DNA from: Actinomyces oris
GTDB taxonomy: Bacteria > Actinomycetota > Actinomycetes > Actinomycetales > Actinomycetaceae
Length of the DNA: 64,000 nt
Direction: 5' to 3'
Assembly: GCF_006546825.1 (NCBI RefSeq)
Contig: NZ_VICC01000006.1
Span: 186,001 to 250,000, forward strand
The translations under genes and the position numbers were made by a program. Each line of letters starts with the position of its first letter. The stretch's first letter is position 1. Below the pieces are notes generated by a model. The model did no database searches. It worked only from the letters and a program-made list of their open reading frames with translations, and was not told where the DNA came from. Shown here in pieces: positions 49,943 through 59,855 of the stretch.

Positions 49943-52654
49943 ATGCGCACATCCGAGATCCGCAGCCGCTGGCTGGACTACTTCGCCGCGAACGAGCACG
50001 AGATCCGGCCCTCGGTCTCCCTGGTGTCTCCCGAGCCCTCCATCCTGTTCACCGTAGCCGGCATGGTGCCCTTCATCCCCTACATCCTGGGTACCGAGGA
50101 GGCCCCCTGGCCCCGGGCCGCCTCGGTGCAGAAATGCATCCGCACCAATGACATCGACAACGTCGGTATCACGACGCGCCACGGCACCTTCTTCCAGATG
50201 AACGGCAACTTCTCCTTCGGTGACTACTTCAAGGAGGGGGCCATCTCCTACGCCTGGGGACTGCTGACAGGCAGCCGCGAGGAGGGCGGCTACGGTCTGG
50301 ACGGGGACCGGCTGTGGATGACGATCTGGGAGGAGGACCAGGTCTCCCTCGACTACTGGACCCGTGAGATCGGGGTGCCCGCCGAGCGGATCCAGCTCCT
50401 TCCCTTCAAGGACATCTCCTGGTCTACGGGCCAGCCCGGCCCTGCCGGTTCCTGCTGCGAGATCCACTACGACCGCGGCCCCGCCTACGGGCCCGACGGC
50501 GGTCCCGCCGTCGACACCCAGGGTGACCGCTTCCTGGAGATCTGGAATCTCGTCTTCGACGAATTCCTGCGCGGAGAGGGCAAGGGCCACGACTTCGAGC
50601 TCCTGGGTAAGCTCGACCAGACGGCCATCGATACCGGTGCCGGTCTGGAGCGCCTGGCCTTCATCATGCAGGACAAGCCCAACATGTACGAGATCGACGA
50701 GGTCTTCCCCGTCATCAAGGCCGCCGAGGAGCTGTCCGGAAAGGTCTACGGCCGCGGCTCGGCCGGCCCCGAGGCGGGCGAGGCCTACCACGATGACGTG
50801 CGCATGCGGGTCGTCGCCGACCACGTGCGCTCGGCCCTCATGCTCATCTCCGACGGCGTGCGCCCCGGCAACGACGGCCGTGGCTACGTCCTGCGCCGCC
50901 TCATCCGCAGGGCGGTGCGCTCCATGCGCCTGCTCGGCGTCGACGAGGCCGCCATGCCCACGCTGCTGACCGTCTCGAAGGACGCCATGAAGTCCTCCTA
51001 CCCCGAGCTGGAGAACGGCTGGAGCACCATCTCCGAGGTGGCCTACGGCGAGGAGGACGCCTTCCGCCGCACCCTGGCCGCCGGCACCACGATCCTGGAC
51101 ACCGCGGTGGCCTCGGCCAAGAAGGAGGCGGGCCGCTCCGGGCGCCCGCTGGTGTCGGGCAAGAGCGCCTTCGAGCTGCACGACACCTACGGCTTCCCCA
51201 TCGACCTGACCCTCGAGATGGCGGCCGAACAGGGGGTCGATGTCGATGAGAGCGCCTTCCGCAGCCTCATGAACGAGCAGAAGGAGCGTGCCCGGGCCGA
51301 CGCGCGCGCCAAGAAGACCGGACACGCCGACATCCGCGTCTTCCGCGAGCTGGAGAAGGAGATGGGCGGCGGCTCGACCTTCCTGGGCTACACCGAGTCC
51401 TCCGCCGATGCCACCGTCGCCGGGATCCTCGTTGACGGCGTCCCGCAGAGCGTCGTCACCGCCCCGGCCTCGGTCGAGGTCGTCCTGGACCGGACTCCGT
51501 TCTGGGCCGAGATGGGCGGCCAGCTCGCCGACCAGGGCACGATCCGGCTGGCCGACGGCGGCACCGTCGAGGTCGACGACGTCCAGGCCCCCGTCAAGGG
51601 GCTGCACGTCCACCGCGGCACCCTGACCGAGGGCACGATCGCGGTGGGGGAGAAGGCCTTCGCCCAGATCGACTCGGCGCGCCGCCTGGCGATCGCCCGC
51701 GCCCACACCTCCACCCACATGGTGCACAAGGCGCTCCACGAGATCGTCTCCGACAACGCCACCCAGGCCGGCAGCGAGAACTCGCCCTCCCGCATGCGCT
51801 TCGACTTCCGCCACGGTTCAGCCCTGGCCTCGGACCAGATCTCCGGCATCGAGGAGCGGGTCAACGCCAGGCTCTCGGAGGACCTGGCCGTCACCGACGA
51901 GGTCATGGACATCGACGCCGCCCGCGCTGCAGGTGCCATGGCCCTGTTCGGAGAGAAGTACGGCAAGCAGGTGCGGGTCGTCTCCATCGGGGGTGACTGG
52001 TCCAAGGAGCTGTGCGCCGGCACTCACGTCCCCAGCACCGGCCACATCGGCCGCATCGCGGTGCTGGGCGAGTCCTCGATCGGTTCGGGCGTGCGCCGTA
52101 TCGACGCCCTCGTCGGTGAGGGCGCCTACGGCTACCAGGCCAAGGAGCACGCGCTGGTCTCCCAGCTATCAACCATGGTCGGGGGCCGCCCCGAGGACCT
52201 GCCCGAGCGCGTCGAGAGCCTCATGACGCGCCTGAAGGACGCCGAGAAGCGCCTGGCTGCGGCCGAGCAGGCGGCGCTGTCGGCGCGCACGGCCGGCATC
52301 GTCTCCGACGCCGTCCGGCTGGGCGAGGTCCGTCTTGCCTCAGCCGACCTCGGGACCGTCGGCTCGGCCGACGCCGTACGCTCGCTGGTTCTCGACACCC
52401 GCAGCCGACTCGGTGACGCCGAGCCCGCCGTCGTCGCCGTCGGCGCGGTCGTGGGCTCGCGTCCGGTCGTGGTGGTGGCCACCAATGCCGGTGCTCGTGA
52501 CCAGGGCATCCGTGCCGGTGCCCTGGTGCGTACCGCCGCCCAGGTTCTGGGCGGCGGAGGCGGTGGCAAGGACGACCTTGCCCAGGGCGGTGGTCAGAAC
52601 CCCCAGGCTCTCGACGAGGCGCTGCGCGCCGTGGCCGAGCAGATCCAGGCCTGA
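49943..52654 (+). CDS. alaS: Alanyl-tRNA synthetase
   Basis: A 903-residue class II synthetase. The catalytic core begins MRTSEIRSRWLDYF and has TNDIDNVGITTRHGTFFQMN and NLVFDEFLR. The editing domain has ARAHTSTHMVHKAL and CAGTHVPSTG (the HxxxH and CxxxH metal ligands) and the C-terminal C-Ala domain contains GGGGGGKDDLAQGGG. The ATG at 49943 follows GAGGA; in-frame codons to 49784 give an unconserved Arg/Pro-rich stretch. It heads the conserved alaS-ruvX-mltG-aroE group. Confidence 0.95.
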   Translation: MRTSEIRSRWLDYFAANEHEIRPSVSLVSPEPSILFTVAGMVPFIPYILGTEEAPWPRAASVQKCIRTNDIDNVGITTRHGTFFQMNGNFSFGDYFKEGAISYAWGLLTGSREEGGYGLDGDRLWMTIWEEDQVSLDYWTREIGVPAERIQLLPFKDISWSTGQPGPAGSCCEIHYDRGPAYGPDGGPAVDTQGDRFLEIWNLVFDEFLRGEGKGHDFELLGKLDQTAIDTGAGLERLAFIMQDKPNMYEIDEVFPVIKAAEELSGKVYGRGSAGPEAGEAYHDDVRMRVVADHVRSALMLISDGVRPGNDGRGYVLRRLIRRAVRSMRLLGVDEAAMPTLLTVSKDAMKSSYPELENGWSTISEVAYGEEDAFRRTLAAGTTILDTAVASAKKEAGRSGRPLVSGKSAFELHDTYGFPIDLTLEMAAEQGVDVDESAFRSLMNEQKERARADARAKKTGHADIRVFRELEKEMGGGSTFLGYTESSADATVAGILVDGVPQSVVTAPASVEVVLDRTPFWAEMGGQLADQGTIRLADGGTVEVDDVQAPVKGLHVHRGTLTEGTIAVGEKAFAQIDSARRLAIARAHTSTHMVHKALHEIVSDNATQAGSENSPSRMRFDFRHGSALASDQISGIEERVNARLSEDLAVTDEVMDIDAARAAGAMALFGEKYGKQVRVVSIGGDWSKELCAGTHVPSTGHIGRIAVLGESSIGSGVRRIDALVGEGAYGYQAKEHALVSQLSTMVGGRPEDLPERVESLMTRLKDAEKRLAAAEQAALSARTAGIVSDAVRLGEVRLASADLGTVGSADAVRSLVLDTRSRLGDAEPAVVAVGAVVGSRPVVVVATNAGARDQGIRAGALVRTAAQVLGGGGGGKDDLAQGGGQNPQALDEALRAVAEQIQA

Positions 52655-52693
52655 TCCGGGAAACCGGATCGCCCCGCACGCGTAGCAGATCCT

Positions 52694-53209
52694 GTGACAG
52701 GCTCATCGGCTCAACCGGACCCGACGCAATTTCGTCCCGGTGTCCGCATCGCCTTCGATGTCGGAAAGGCACGTATTGGTGTCGCTCGTTGCGATCAGGA
52801 CGCGATCCTGTCGTTTCCTGTGGTAACTCTCAGGCGGGACCGCTATGGTGCAGACCTCGACGAGGCCGTTGACCTCGTCGAGGAGTACGGTGCCTTCGAG
52901 GTGATCGTCGGTTTGCCCAAGCACATGGGCGGCGGCAGCTCGAGCTCAACCAGGGATGCCCGCCAGTGGGCGCGAGACCTGGCGAGCCGCCTGCCTCAGC
53001 GGGTGTGCGTCCGGCTGGTCGACGAGCGGCTCACCACCGTCTCTGCTCACCGGGATCTGCACGCGGCCGGCCTGAAGGAGAGGAGCTTCCGCGGTATTGT
53101 CGACCAAGCGGCAGCGGTCGTCATCCTCGAACAGGCCATCACCACTGAGCGGATGTCCGGGGTCCCGGCCGGTGAGCGAGTCCACCCGATCAAGAGAGGC
53201 AGAGCGTGA
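52694..53209 (+). CDS. ruvX: Pre-16S rRNA nuclease / Holliday junction resolvase-like protein (YqgF)
   Basis: A 171-residue RNase H-fold protein. RIAFDVGKARIGVARCD carries the first acid, VIVGLPKHMGG and VDERLTTVSAHR the second, and VDQAAAVVILEQAI the last Asp. YqgF takes part in 16S rRNA 5' maturation; a resolvase role is also proposed. The GTG start lies 39 bases after alaS. The stop overlaps mltG as GTGA. Confidence 0.92.
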   Translation: MTGSSAQPDPTQFRPGVRIAFDVGKARIGVARCDQDAILSFPVVTLRRDRYGADLDEAVDLVEEYGAFEVIVGLPKHMGGGSSSSTRDARQWARDLASRLPQRVCVRLVDERLTTVSAHRDLHAAGLKERSFRGIVDQAAAVVILEQAITTERMSGVPAGERVHPIKRGRA

Positions 53210-54417
53210 GCCACGACGATTTCTTCGCCGAGCTCGGCATCCAGCGCGATGAGGACGCTGGTGACGCCAAGGACAAGCCCAAGAGCCGCAGGCAGCGGCG
53301 CATGGAGAAGGTCGAGCGCCGTCAGCGCAAGCGGCGCCGGCACTGGCTGACCAGCCTTGTCATCGTCATCACCCTCGTGGCCGTCGGCGTCCTGGGCTAC
53401 AAGGCCATCGGGATCATGCGCGACGCCTCTGCCCAGGCGACTCACGCCGAGGACTACAAGGGCGAGGGCGAGGGCGAGGTCACCGTGACGATCCCGGAGG
53501 GGGCCTCCGGAGCGGACATCGGAGACATCCTCCAGAGCAAGGGCGTCGTCGCCTCCGGTAAGGCCTTCACCAATGCGGCGAAGAACAACCCGAAGGGCAA
53601 TACGATCCAGCCGGGCACCTACAAGCTCAAGAAGAAGATGTCCGCCAACTCAGCTCTTCAGGCGCTGCTCGATCCTGAGAGCAAGGGCGATCACACGCTG
53701 ACCATCCCCGCAGGTGTCTCCAAGCAGATCGTCAAGGACCGGCTCAAGAAGGTCGGCAGCTTCACCGACGAGCAGATCGAGGCGGCCTATGCCGACTCCG
53801 CTGCCATCGGTCTGCCCGCCGAGGCCGGCGGCAATGTCGAGGGCTGGCTCGCCCCGGGCACCTACGACGTCACTGAGAACGCCACGCCGAAGGACCTGGT
53901 CAAGAAGATGGTCTCCCAGACCGTCACCCAGCTCAAAGAGCTCCAGGTGCCCAAGGAGGACTACCAGAAGGTTCTGACCAAGGCCTCCATCGTCGAGCGC
54001 GAGGTCAACAGTGAGCGGTACTACGGGCAGGCAGCGAGGGTCATCGAGAACCGTCTGTCGCAGACAGACGGCGAGACCCATGGCCTGCTCCAGATGGACT
54101 CGACAGTGCAGTACGGCCTGGGACGGTATGGAGGCATCCCCACCGAGGCGGAGACTCAGGACGCGAACAACCCGTACAACACCTACGTTCACAAGGGTCT
54201 CCCGCCCGGGCCGATCGGCAGCCCCGGTGAGGCGGCCATCAAGGCGGTGCTCAACCCGCCGGCCGGGAGCTGGCTCTACTTCGTCACGGTGAACCTCGAG
54301 ACCGGCGAGACCCTGTTCGCCTCCACCAACGAGGAGCAGAAGACCAACACCAAGAAGCTCAACGACTACTGCAAGAAGAACCAGGAGATCTGCAACGGCG
54401 AGAAGAAGAGTGGCTGA
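53206..54417 (+). CDS. mltG: Endolytic murein transglycosylase
   Basis: MltG (YceG) cleaves nascent peptidoglycan at the membrane and terminates glycan strands. The 403-residue protein has a charged cytoplasmic N-terminus (about 45 residues with a KRRRHW end), one membrane helix (about 46-68), a LysM-like region (VTVTIPEGASGADIGDILQSKG) and the YceG catalytic domain. That domain shows LTKASIVEREVNSERYY with the catalytic Glu, GLLQMDSTVQYGLGR, NPYNTYVHKGLPPGPIG and ETLFAST. It overlaps ruvX and aroE, so the cluster is an operon. Confidence 0.93.
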   Translation: MSHDDFFAELGIQRDEDAGDAKDKPKSRRQRRMEKVERRQRKRRRHWLTSLVIVITLVAVGVLGYKAIGIMRDASAQATHAEDYKGEGEGEVTVTIPEGASGADIGDILQSKGVVASGKAFTNAAKNNPKGNTIQPGTYKLKKKMSANSALQALLDPESKGDHTLTIPAGVSKQIVKDRLKKVGSFTDEQIEAAYADSAAIGLPAEAGGNVEGWLAPGTYDVTENATPKDLVKKMVSQTVTQLKELQVPKEDYQKVLTKASIVEREVNSERYYGQAARVIENRLSQTDGETHGLLQMDSTVQYGLGRYGGIPTEAETQDANNPYNTYVHKGLPPGPIGSPGEAAIKAVLNPPAGSWLYFVTVNLETGETLFASTNEEQKTNTKKLNDYCKKNQEICNGEKKSG

Positions 54418-55390
54418 GTCGCCGGCGGGGGAGATCCGCCACCGCGCCGCCGTCATCGGCAGTCCGGTGAGCCACTCGCTGTCACCCGTGCTGCACCGGG
54501 CCGCCTACGCCGGGCTCGGACTGGACGACTGGTCCTACGAGCGGCGCGAGACCGACTCGGAGGCGCTGTCGGCCCTGCTCGCCGAGCTGGCCGCTCCGGT
54601 TCAGGCCGGTCCGGCCTGGGCAGGTCTGAGCGTCACCATGCCCCACAAGCAGACGCTCCTGGCACGCTTGGACGTCATCGACCCTCTCGCCGAGGCCGTC
54701 GGTGCCGTCAACACCGTGGTGGCACAGCGCAGCGGCTCAGGAAGTGCGCTCCTGGCCGGTTTCAACACCGACGTCGCTGGTATCGTCGGCGCGCTGCGGG
54801 AGACCGCCCGTACACAGGCACCGGACTGCCCAGGCGCCCGCCTGCGAATCGAGCAGGCCGTGGTGCTCGGATCGGGGGCCACCGCCTGCTCCGCCCTCGC
54901 GGCGCTCGGAGAGCTCCGGGCCGGCCGGATCACCGTCGTGGCCCGACGACACGCCGGCCCCGGTCGCGCACTCAGCGCCGCCCACCGCATGGGGCTGGAC
55001 ATTGAGACTCTCACCTGGAAGCCTGCCGACTCCGCCTCCAACACCGAGGCGGCCCGGCGTCTGGCCGCGGCCGACGTCGTCATCTCGACCCTGCCCGCGC
55101 ATGCGGCCGACCCGCTGGCAGACCCACTGAGGCAGGCCCTGGAGCAGGCCGAGGGCACCCGCCCAGGAGCCGTCATGCTCGATGTCGTCTACGCCCCCTG
55201 GCCCACCGCCGTCGCCGGTGCATGGGCTCACGCCGAGGGAGCCCTTGCCCCGGGCTGGCTCATGCTCCTGCACCAGGCCGTGCCCCAGGTGCAGCTCATG
55301 ACCGGGCAGCAGCCCGATATCGATCTCATGCGTACCGCGCTCCTCGCAGCCATCGCCCCCACCACGGATACCTCGACAACCGCATACTGA
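54410..55390 (+). CDS. aroE: Shikimate dehydrogenase
   Basis: Reduces 3-dehydroshikimate with NADPH. The 326-residue product has [32 protein letters not shown] (catalytic Lys), [16 protein letters not shown] and the nucleotide-binding loop [16 protein letters not shown]. It is about 45 residues longer than E. coli AroE, with extra Pro/Ala-rich loops. The GTG start overlaps mltG by 8 bases. Confidence 0.92.
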   Translation: MAESPAGEIRHRAAVIGSPVSHSLSPVLHRAAYAGLGLDDWSYERRETDSEALSALLAELAAPVQAGPAWAGLSVTMPHKQTLLARLDVIDPLAEAVGAVNTVVAQRSGSGSALLAGFNTDVAGIVGALRETARTQAPDCPGARLRIEQAVVLGSGATACSALAALGELRAGRITVVARRHAGPGRALSAAHRMGLDIETLTWKPADSASNTEAARRLAAADVVISTLPAHAADPLADPLRQALEQAEGTRPGAVMLDVVYAPWPTAVAGAWAHAEGALAPGWLMLLHQAVPQVQLMTGQQPDIDLMRTALLAAIAPTTDTSTTAY

Positions 55391-55460
55391 CCCGCGCAAC
55401 ATCAACGTTCCAGGTCGGGCGAGGCAGGTAGCGGCATCGGCGTGTGAGAGTATCTACCCC

Positions 55461-56693
55461 ATGCTTCGATGGATGACGGCCGGGGAGTCCCACGGCGAGG
55501 CTCTGACCGCGGTGCTGGAAGGCGTGCCCGCGGGCGTGCGGATCACCAGTGAGGACATCCGGGTAGCACTTGCCCGGCGGCGACTGGGGCACGGGCGTGG
55601 TGCCCGCCAGGCCTTCGAGCGCGACGAGCTGCGGGTATTGGGGGGCATCCGCCACGGGAGTACCATCGGCAGCCCCATCGCCCTGCAGATCGGCAACTCC
55701 GAGTGGCCCAAGTGGTCCACGGTCATGAGCGCCGACCCCGTGGACCCCAACGACCTGCTCATCGACGCCGGCACCGGTGACGAGCGCGAGATTGCCCGTA
55801 ACCGCCCGCTGACCCGCCCCAGGCCCGGGCACGCGGACCTGCCGGGGATGCTCAAGTACGACCTGCCTGAGGCCCGCCCGGTCCTGGAACGGGCCTCAGC
55901 CCGCGAGACCGCCGCCCGTGTGGCGCTGGGGGCCGTGGCTGAGGCCATTCTGGAGCAGGTCGCCGGTGTCAGGCTGGTCAGTCACGTCGTGCGGATCGGA
56001 TCGGTCGCCCTGCCCGATGACGTACCCCCGCCGAGAGCTGAGGACACCGAGCGACTGGACGCCGATCCCGTGCGCTGCACGGATCCGGCCACCAGTGCCG
56101 CCATGGTCGCCGAGATCGATGCCACCAGGAAGGACGGCGACACGCTCGGTGGCGTCGTCGAGGTCATCGCCACCGGTGTCCCGGTGGGACTGGGCACTCA
56201 CGTCAGCGCCGACCGCCGCCTCGACGCGCGCCTGGCGGCCGCGCTCATGGGGATTCAGGCCGTCAAAGGCGTGGAGATCGGTGACGGCTTCGCCGAGGCG
56301 GCTCGGCGGGGCTCGGCAGCTCACGATGAGATCGTCTCAGTGGACTGTGGAAGGCTCACCCGGTCCACCAACCGGGCCGGCGGCATTGAGGGCGGTATCT
56401 CCAACGGCTCCGATGTGAGGGTACGGGCCGCTTTCAAGCCGATCTCCACGGTGCCCAGGGCCCTGCGCACCGTCGACCTGGCCACGGGCGAGCCCGCCGC
56501 CGGGCTCCACCAGCGCTCAGACGTGTGCGCGGTCGTCCCCGGAGCGGTCATTGCACAGGCCATGACCGCCCTGGTTCTGGCCGATCTTCTGCTGGACAAG
56601 ACCGGGGGAGACTCGGTCGATGAGGCCGGACGCAACCTGCGTTCCTACCTGGACCGCATTGCTGAACGGACGCAGTGGCGAACCGAGCGGTGA
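55461..56693 (+). CDS. aroC: Chorismate synthase
   Basis: Makes chorismate from EPSP using reduced FMN. The 410-residue protein begins [21 protein letters not shown] and has [18 protein letters not shown], then [16 protein letters not shown] and [38 protein letters not shown] is near the C-terminus. No strong ribosome binding site precedes the ATG; GAGTAT (55448-55453) lies 7 bases before it and may be a -10 for a leaderless message. Confidence 0.94.
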   Translation: MLRWMTAGESHGEALTAVLEGVPAGVRITSEDIRVALARRRLGHGRGARQAFERDELRVLGGIRHGSTIGSPIALQIGNSEWPKWSTVMSADPVDPNDLLIDAGTGDEREIARNRPLTRPRPGHADLPGMLKYDLPEARPVLERASARETAARVALGAVAEAILEQVAGVRLVSHVVRIGSVALPDDVPPPRAEDTERLDADPVRCTDPATSAAMVAEIDATRKDGDTLGGVVEVIATGVPVGLGTHVSADRRLDARLAAALMGIQAVKGVEIGDGFAEAARRGSAAHDEIVSVDCGRLTRSTNRAGGIEGGISNGSDVRVRAAFKPISTVPRALRTVDLATGEPAAGLHQRSDVCAVVPGAVIAQAMTALVLADLLLDKTGGDSVDEAGRNLRSYLDRIAERTQWRTER

Positions 56694-56769
56694 ATCTTGT
56701 GGTAAGTCGGTCTGCTCGGGCGATACTGATACGACCCACAGCGATCTCGACGGAGAGGGAGTCACGATC

Positions 56770-58638
56770 ATGACCTGGAAGCGTGTTCCGACCATCGCTC
56801 TGCGCGACGACCAGCTGCCCCTGGTTCTGGTGGGGCTGCCCGGCGCGGGCAAGACCACTCAGGCCAGGCTCCTGGCCCAGGCCCTGGGCGTCCAGGTCAC
56901 TGACACCGACGCTGAGATCCGCCGGCGCGCCCGCATGACGATCCCAGAGATCTTCGCCGCCGAGGGGGAGGAGAGCTTCCGCGACCGCGAGCACCGGGCC
57001 ATGCGGGCAGTCCTGGACTCCCCGGCGGCCGCTCAGGGTGTCATCGCCCTGGGCGGGGGAGCGGTGCTGCGCCCTGAGAATCGAGACCTGCTGCGCGGTC
57101 ACACGGTCATCTACCTGTCTGCCTCTCCGAGCACTGCGGCCAAGCACGTGGGGGACGGGGCCGGGCGCCCGGTCATGGCCCCGGACGCGGACTCGGACCA
57201 GGCCCGTGCCGCTCAGCAGCGCTGTGAGGAGCAGGGCGAGCACGCGGGCGTCCTGGCGCGGATGGAGGCCCTCCATGCTCAGCGCTCGCCTCTGTACTCC
57301 GAGGTCGCCACGCTGACCGTGCCTACTGACGGGCTCAGTCCCCAGCAGGTCGCCGCTCTCATCCTGGTGGCCCTGGGGGTCCAGACCTCTCAGGCAGTCA
57401 GTGTCCTGGCTCCCATGGCCGAGACGCAGACAGACTCGCCCGCTGCCCCGGACGGGGCCGACGCCTCGCCACGGCGCGTCCGCGTCCGGCCCGTGGCAAC
57501 CACCGAGGGCAGCAGCGGCGCACGGAGGGTCACCGTCGGCGGCCCGAGCCCCTACGACGTCCTCATCGGCCACGGGATCCTGGCCGAGCTGCCCCGCATC
57601 GTGCAGGACGTCCCCGGAGCAGGTGCGGGTGGCGTCGCCGTCATCCACGCCAAGGCGCTGGCCGACCGCGCCCGCGCTGCCGAGGCGGCGCTGACCGCCG
57701 AGGGGCTGCGCGTCCTGCGCCTCGAGGTCCCCGATGGGGAAGCAGCCAAGAAGGCGCGCGTCGCGGAGTACCTGTGGGAGCGGCTCGGCTCCTTCCGCCT
57801 GGGCCGTGACGGGCTCGTCGTCGGACTCGGTGGCGGAGCGACGACGGACCTGGCCGGTTTCGCGGCCGCCACCTGGCTGCGAGGCGTTCCCGTGGTTCAG
57901 GTGCCCACCACGCTTCTGGCCATGGTGGACGCCGCCGTGGGCGGTAAGACGGGAATCGACACGCCGGCAGGCAAGAACCTGGTGGGTGCCTTCCACCCGC
58001 CGGCCGCCGTCATCGCCGACCTGGAGATGCTCTCCACTCTGCCGGCCGCTGAGCTGCGGGCCGGACTCGGAGAGGTCATCAAGTGCGGCCTGATCGCCGA
58101 CTCGGTCATTCTCGACCGGGTCCTGGCCGATCCAGCCGACTGCCTGACCTGGGACTCGCCAGTGCTGGCCGACCTGGTCGCCCGGTCCATCGCGGTCAAG
58201 GCCGCCGTCGTGGGGGAGGATCTCACCGAAGCCGGCCTGCGGGAGGTCCTCAACTACGGGCACACCTACGCCCACGCGATCGAGAAGGTCACCGACTACT
58301 CCTGGCGTCACGGAGAGGCGGTCGCCGTCGGATGCGTCTTCGCCGCCGAGATCGCACACCGCAACGGCAATCTGAGCAGAGACGCGCTCGCCCTGCACCG
58401 TCAGAGCCTGGAAGCGGTCGGTCTGCCGACCCGCTTCCCCGAAGGGGAGGGGCGCTGGGAGGAGCTCAAGGAGGCCATGATGAGCGACAAGAAGGTGCGC
58501 GGCGGCCGGCTGCGCCTCGTCCTGCTCGACGACATCGCCAGGCCCGTGCGGGTTCAGGCACCGGCGGAGAGCGTTCTCCTATCGGCTCACGAGGCAGTCA
58601 CCGGTGGGCCCAGCCCGGCAGAAGGGAACCTCGGTTGA
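56770..58638 (+). CDS. aroKB: Shikimate kinase-3-dehydroquinate synthase fusion
   Basis: A 622-residue bifunctional protein. Residues about 15-195 are shikimate kinase: VLVGLPGAGKTTQARLL (P-loop), TDTDAEIRRRARM (DTD), FRDREHRAM and IALGGGAVLRP. After a linker (about 200-245) residues 250-600 are 3-dehydroquinate synthase: VGLGGGATTDLAGFAAATW, PTTLLAMVDAAVGGKTGID, NLVGAFHPP, GLGEVIKCGLI and NYGHTYAHAIE. All key residues of both halves look intact. The fusion removes the need for separate aroK and aroB. The ATG at 56770 follows GGGAG by 8 bases. Confidence 0.93.
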   Translation: MTWKRVPTIALRDDQLPLVLVGLPGAGKTTQARLLAQALGVQVTDTDAEIRRRARMTIPEIFAAEGEESFRDREHRAMRAVLDSPAAAQGVIALGGGAVLRPENRDLLRGHTVIYLSASPSTAAKHVGDGAGRPVMAPDADSDQARAAQQRCEEQGEHAGVLARMEALHAQRSPLYSEVATLTVPTDGLSPQQVAALILVALGVQTSQAVSVLAPMAETQTDSPAAPDGADASPRRVRVRPVATTEGSSGARRVTVGGPSPYDVLIGHGILAELPRIVQDVPGAGAGGVAVIHAKALADRARAAEAALTAEGLRVLRLEVPDGEAAKKARVAEYLWERLGSFRLGRDGLVVGLGGGATTDLAGFAAATWLRGVPVVQVPTTLLAMVDAAVGGKTGIDTPAGKNLVGAFHPPAAVIADLEMLSTLPAAELRAGLGEVIKCGLIADSVILDRVLADPADCLTWDSPVLADLVARSIAVKAAVVGEDLTEAGLREVLNYGHTYAHAIEKVTDYSWRHGEAVAVGCVFAAEIAHRNGNLSRDALALHRQSLEAVGLPTRFPEGEGRWEELKEAMMSDKKVRGGRLRLVLLDDIARPVRVQAPAESVLLSAHEAVTGGPSPAEGNLG

Positions 58639-59201
58639 GCGCCACGGCACCGGGCTCCCTCATCCTCATCGGCCCGCCCGGTGCCGGCTGCTCCAGCGTA
58701 GCCCGTGCCATCGGGAGTGCCCAGGGCCTGACCGTGCTCGATCTGGGCCGACTCGTCGCCGACGAGCTGGGCACCCGCCCCGACCTGGCACTCGTCGCGG
58801 TGCCGGAGACCGAGTACCGCCGCATCGAGGCCGGCACCGCTGAACGGCTCCTGGAGCGGGCCGAGAGCGGGGGCCTCGTCGTCGCCCTGGGATCGGGCTG
58901 CCTGGAGGCCACGGGAGTGCGTCAGGGCCTTGAGCGCCTCAGGCTCGCCAACCGGGGAACTCACCATGTCGCGTCCCTGACCTGCGCCACCCGGGTCCTG
59001 GCCACCCGTAACGGTCTCGACGCACCGCGGTCCGTGGCCCTGGGAACCATCCACCACCAGTTCGTCCAGATGCTCCACGAGCGTCAGGCCCGGTGCCAGG
59101 ACCTGGCCGACGTCGTCATCGACACCACCTCAACGACCCCAGACGAGGCCGGCGAGAAGGTCATGAGTGCCGTCGGAGCCGATTTGTCCCGCCACTCGTG
59201 A
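58635..59201 (+). CDS. Degenerate shikimate kinase-like protein
   Basis: A 188-residue protein with a shikimate kinase layout but altered active site. The P-loop reads LIGPPGAGCSSVA: the Walker A Lys is Cys19. The DTD substrate motif is DLGRL. YRRIE keeps the Arg region and ALGSGCLEA replaces ALGGGA. The C-terminal half still resembles a lid and a final helix. It is probably not a shikimate kinase, since the preceding gene provides one; a regulatory or nucleotide-binding role, or drift after fusion, are possible. The TTG start overlaps the aroKB stop by 4 bases, with AAGGGA 7 bases upstream. Confidence 0.75.
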   Translation: MSATAPGSLILIGPPGAGCSSVARAIGSAQGLTVLDLGRLVADELGTRPDLALVAVPETEYRRIEAGTAERLLERAESGGLVVALGSGCLEATGVRQGLERLRLANRGTHHVASLTCATRVLATRNGLDAPRSVALGTIHHQFVQMLHERQARCQDLADVVIDTTSTTPDEAGEKVMSAVGADLSRHS

Positions 59202-59245
59202 TCGGTCCGACACGCCCGTCGCCGGGGGAGCGCAGTGCCTCGCGG

Positions 59246-59251
59246 TAGGAT
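59246..59251 (+). promoter_or_regulatory. Predicted -10 TAGGAT for efp-nusB
   Basis: TAGGAT lies 40 bases before the efp start and GAGGAAA (59280-59286) is the ribosome binding site. No clear -35 is seen. Confidence 0.4.
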
Positions 59252-59291
59252 CAGCGCGTCCCAGATGCAATGCAACAGTGAGGAAACCCTC

Positions 59292-59855
59292 GTGGCCACG
59301 ACGAACGACCTGAAGAACGGCATGGTGCTCAACCTTGAGGGCCAGCTGTGGCAGGTAGTGGAGTTCCAGCACGTCAAGCCCGGCAAGGGCCCCGCATTCG
59401 TGCGTACCAAGATCAAGAACGTCCTGTCCGGCAAGACCGTTGACAAGACCTTCAACGCCGGCCTCAAGGTCGAGACCGCCACTGTCGACCGGCGCGACAT
59501 GCAGTACCTCTACAAGGACGGCGACGACTACGTCTTCATGGACGTCAAGTCCTACGAGCAGACCTACGTCCCCTCAGCCACCGTCGGCGAGGCCGCCACC
59601 TTCATGCTGGAGAACCAGGAGGTCATCGTGGCCTTCCACGAGGACTCGGTGCTGTTCGTCGAGCTGCCGGCCTCCGTGGTCCTGACGATCTCCCACACCG
59701 AGCCGGGCCTGCAGGGCGACCGCTCCAGCGCCGGTACCAAGCCCGCCACGGTCGAGACCGGTGCTGAGATCCAGGTCCCGCTGTTCCTCAACACCGGTGA
59801 CAAGGTCAAGGTGGACACCCGCTCCGGCTCCTACATCTCCCGCGTCAACGACTGA
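59292..59855 (+). CDS. efp: Elongation factor P
   Basis: Helps ribosomes through consecutive prolines. The 187-residue protein has three beta-barrels. The tip loop reads [14 protein letters not shown], with the PGKGP type loop typical of actinobacteria, whose EF-P is thought to work without modification of this Lys. [12 protein letters not shown] segment [17 protein letters not shown] and the C-terminal [13 protein letters not shown] are standard. The GTG at 59292 is used; in-frame codons upstream to 59235 are unconserved. Pro-rich proteins in this window (for example 36999-39497) are likely clients. Confidence 0.95.
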   Translation: MATTNDLKNGMVLNLEGQLWQVVEFQHVKPGKGPAFVRTKIKNVLSGKTVDKTFNAGLKVETATVDRRDMQYLYKDGDDYVFMDVKSYEQTYVPSATVGEAATFMLENQEVIVAFHEDSVLFVELPASVVLTISHTEPGLQGDRSSAGTKPATVETGAEIQVPLFLNTGDKVKVDTRSGSYISRVND

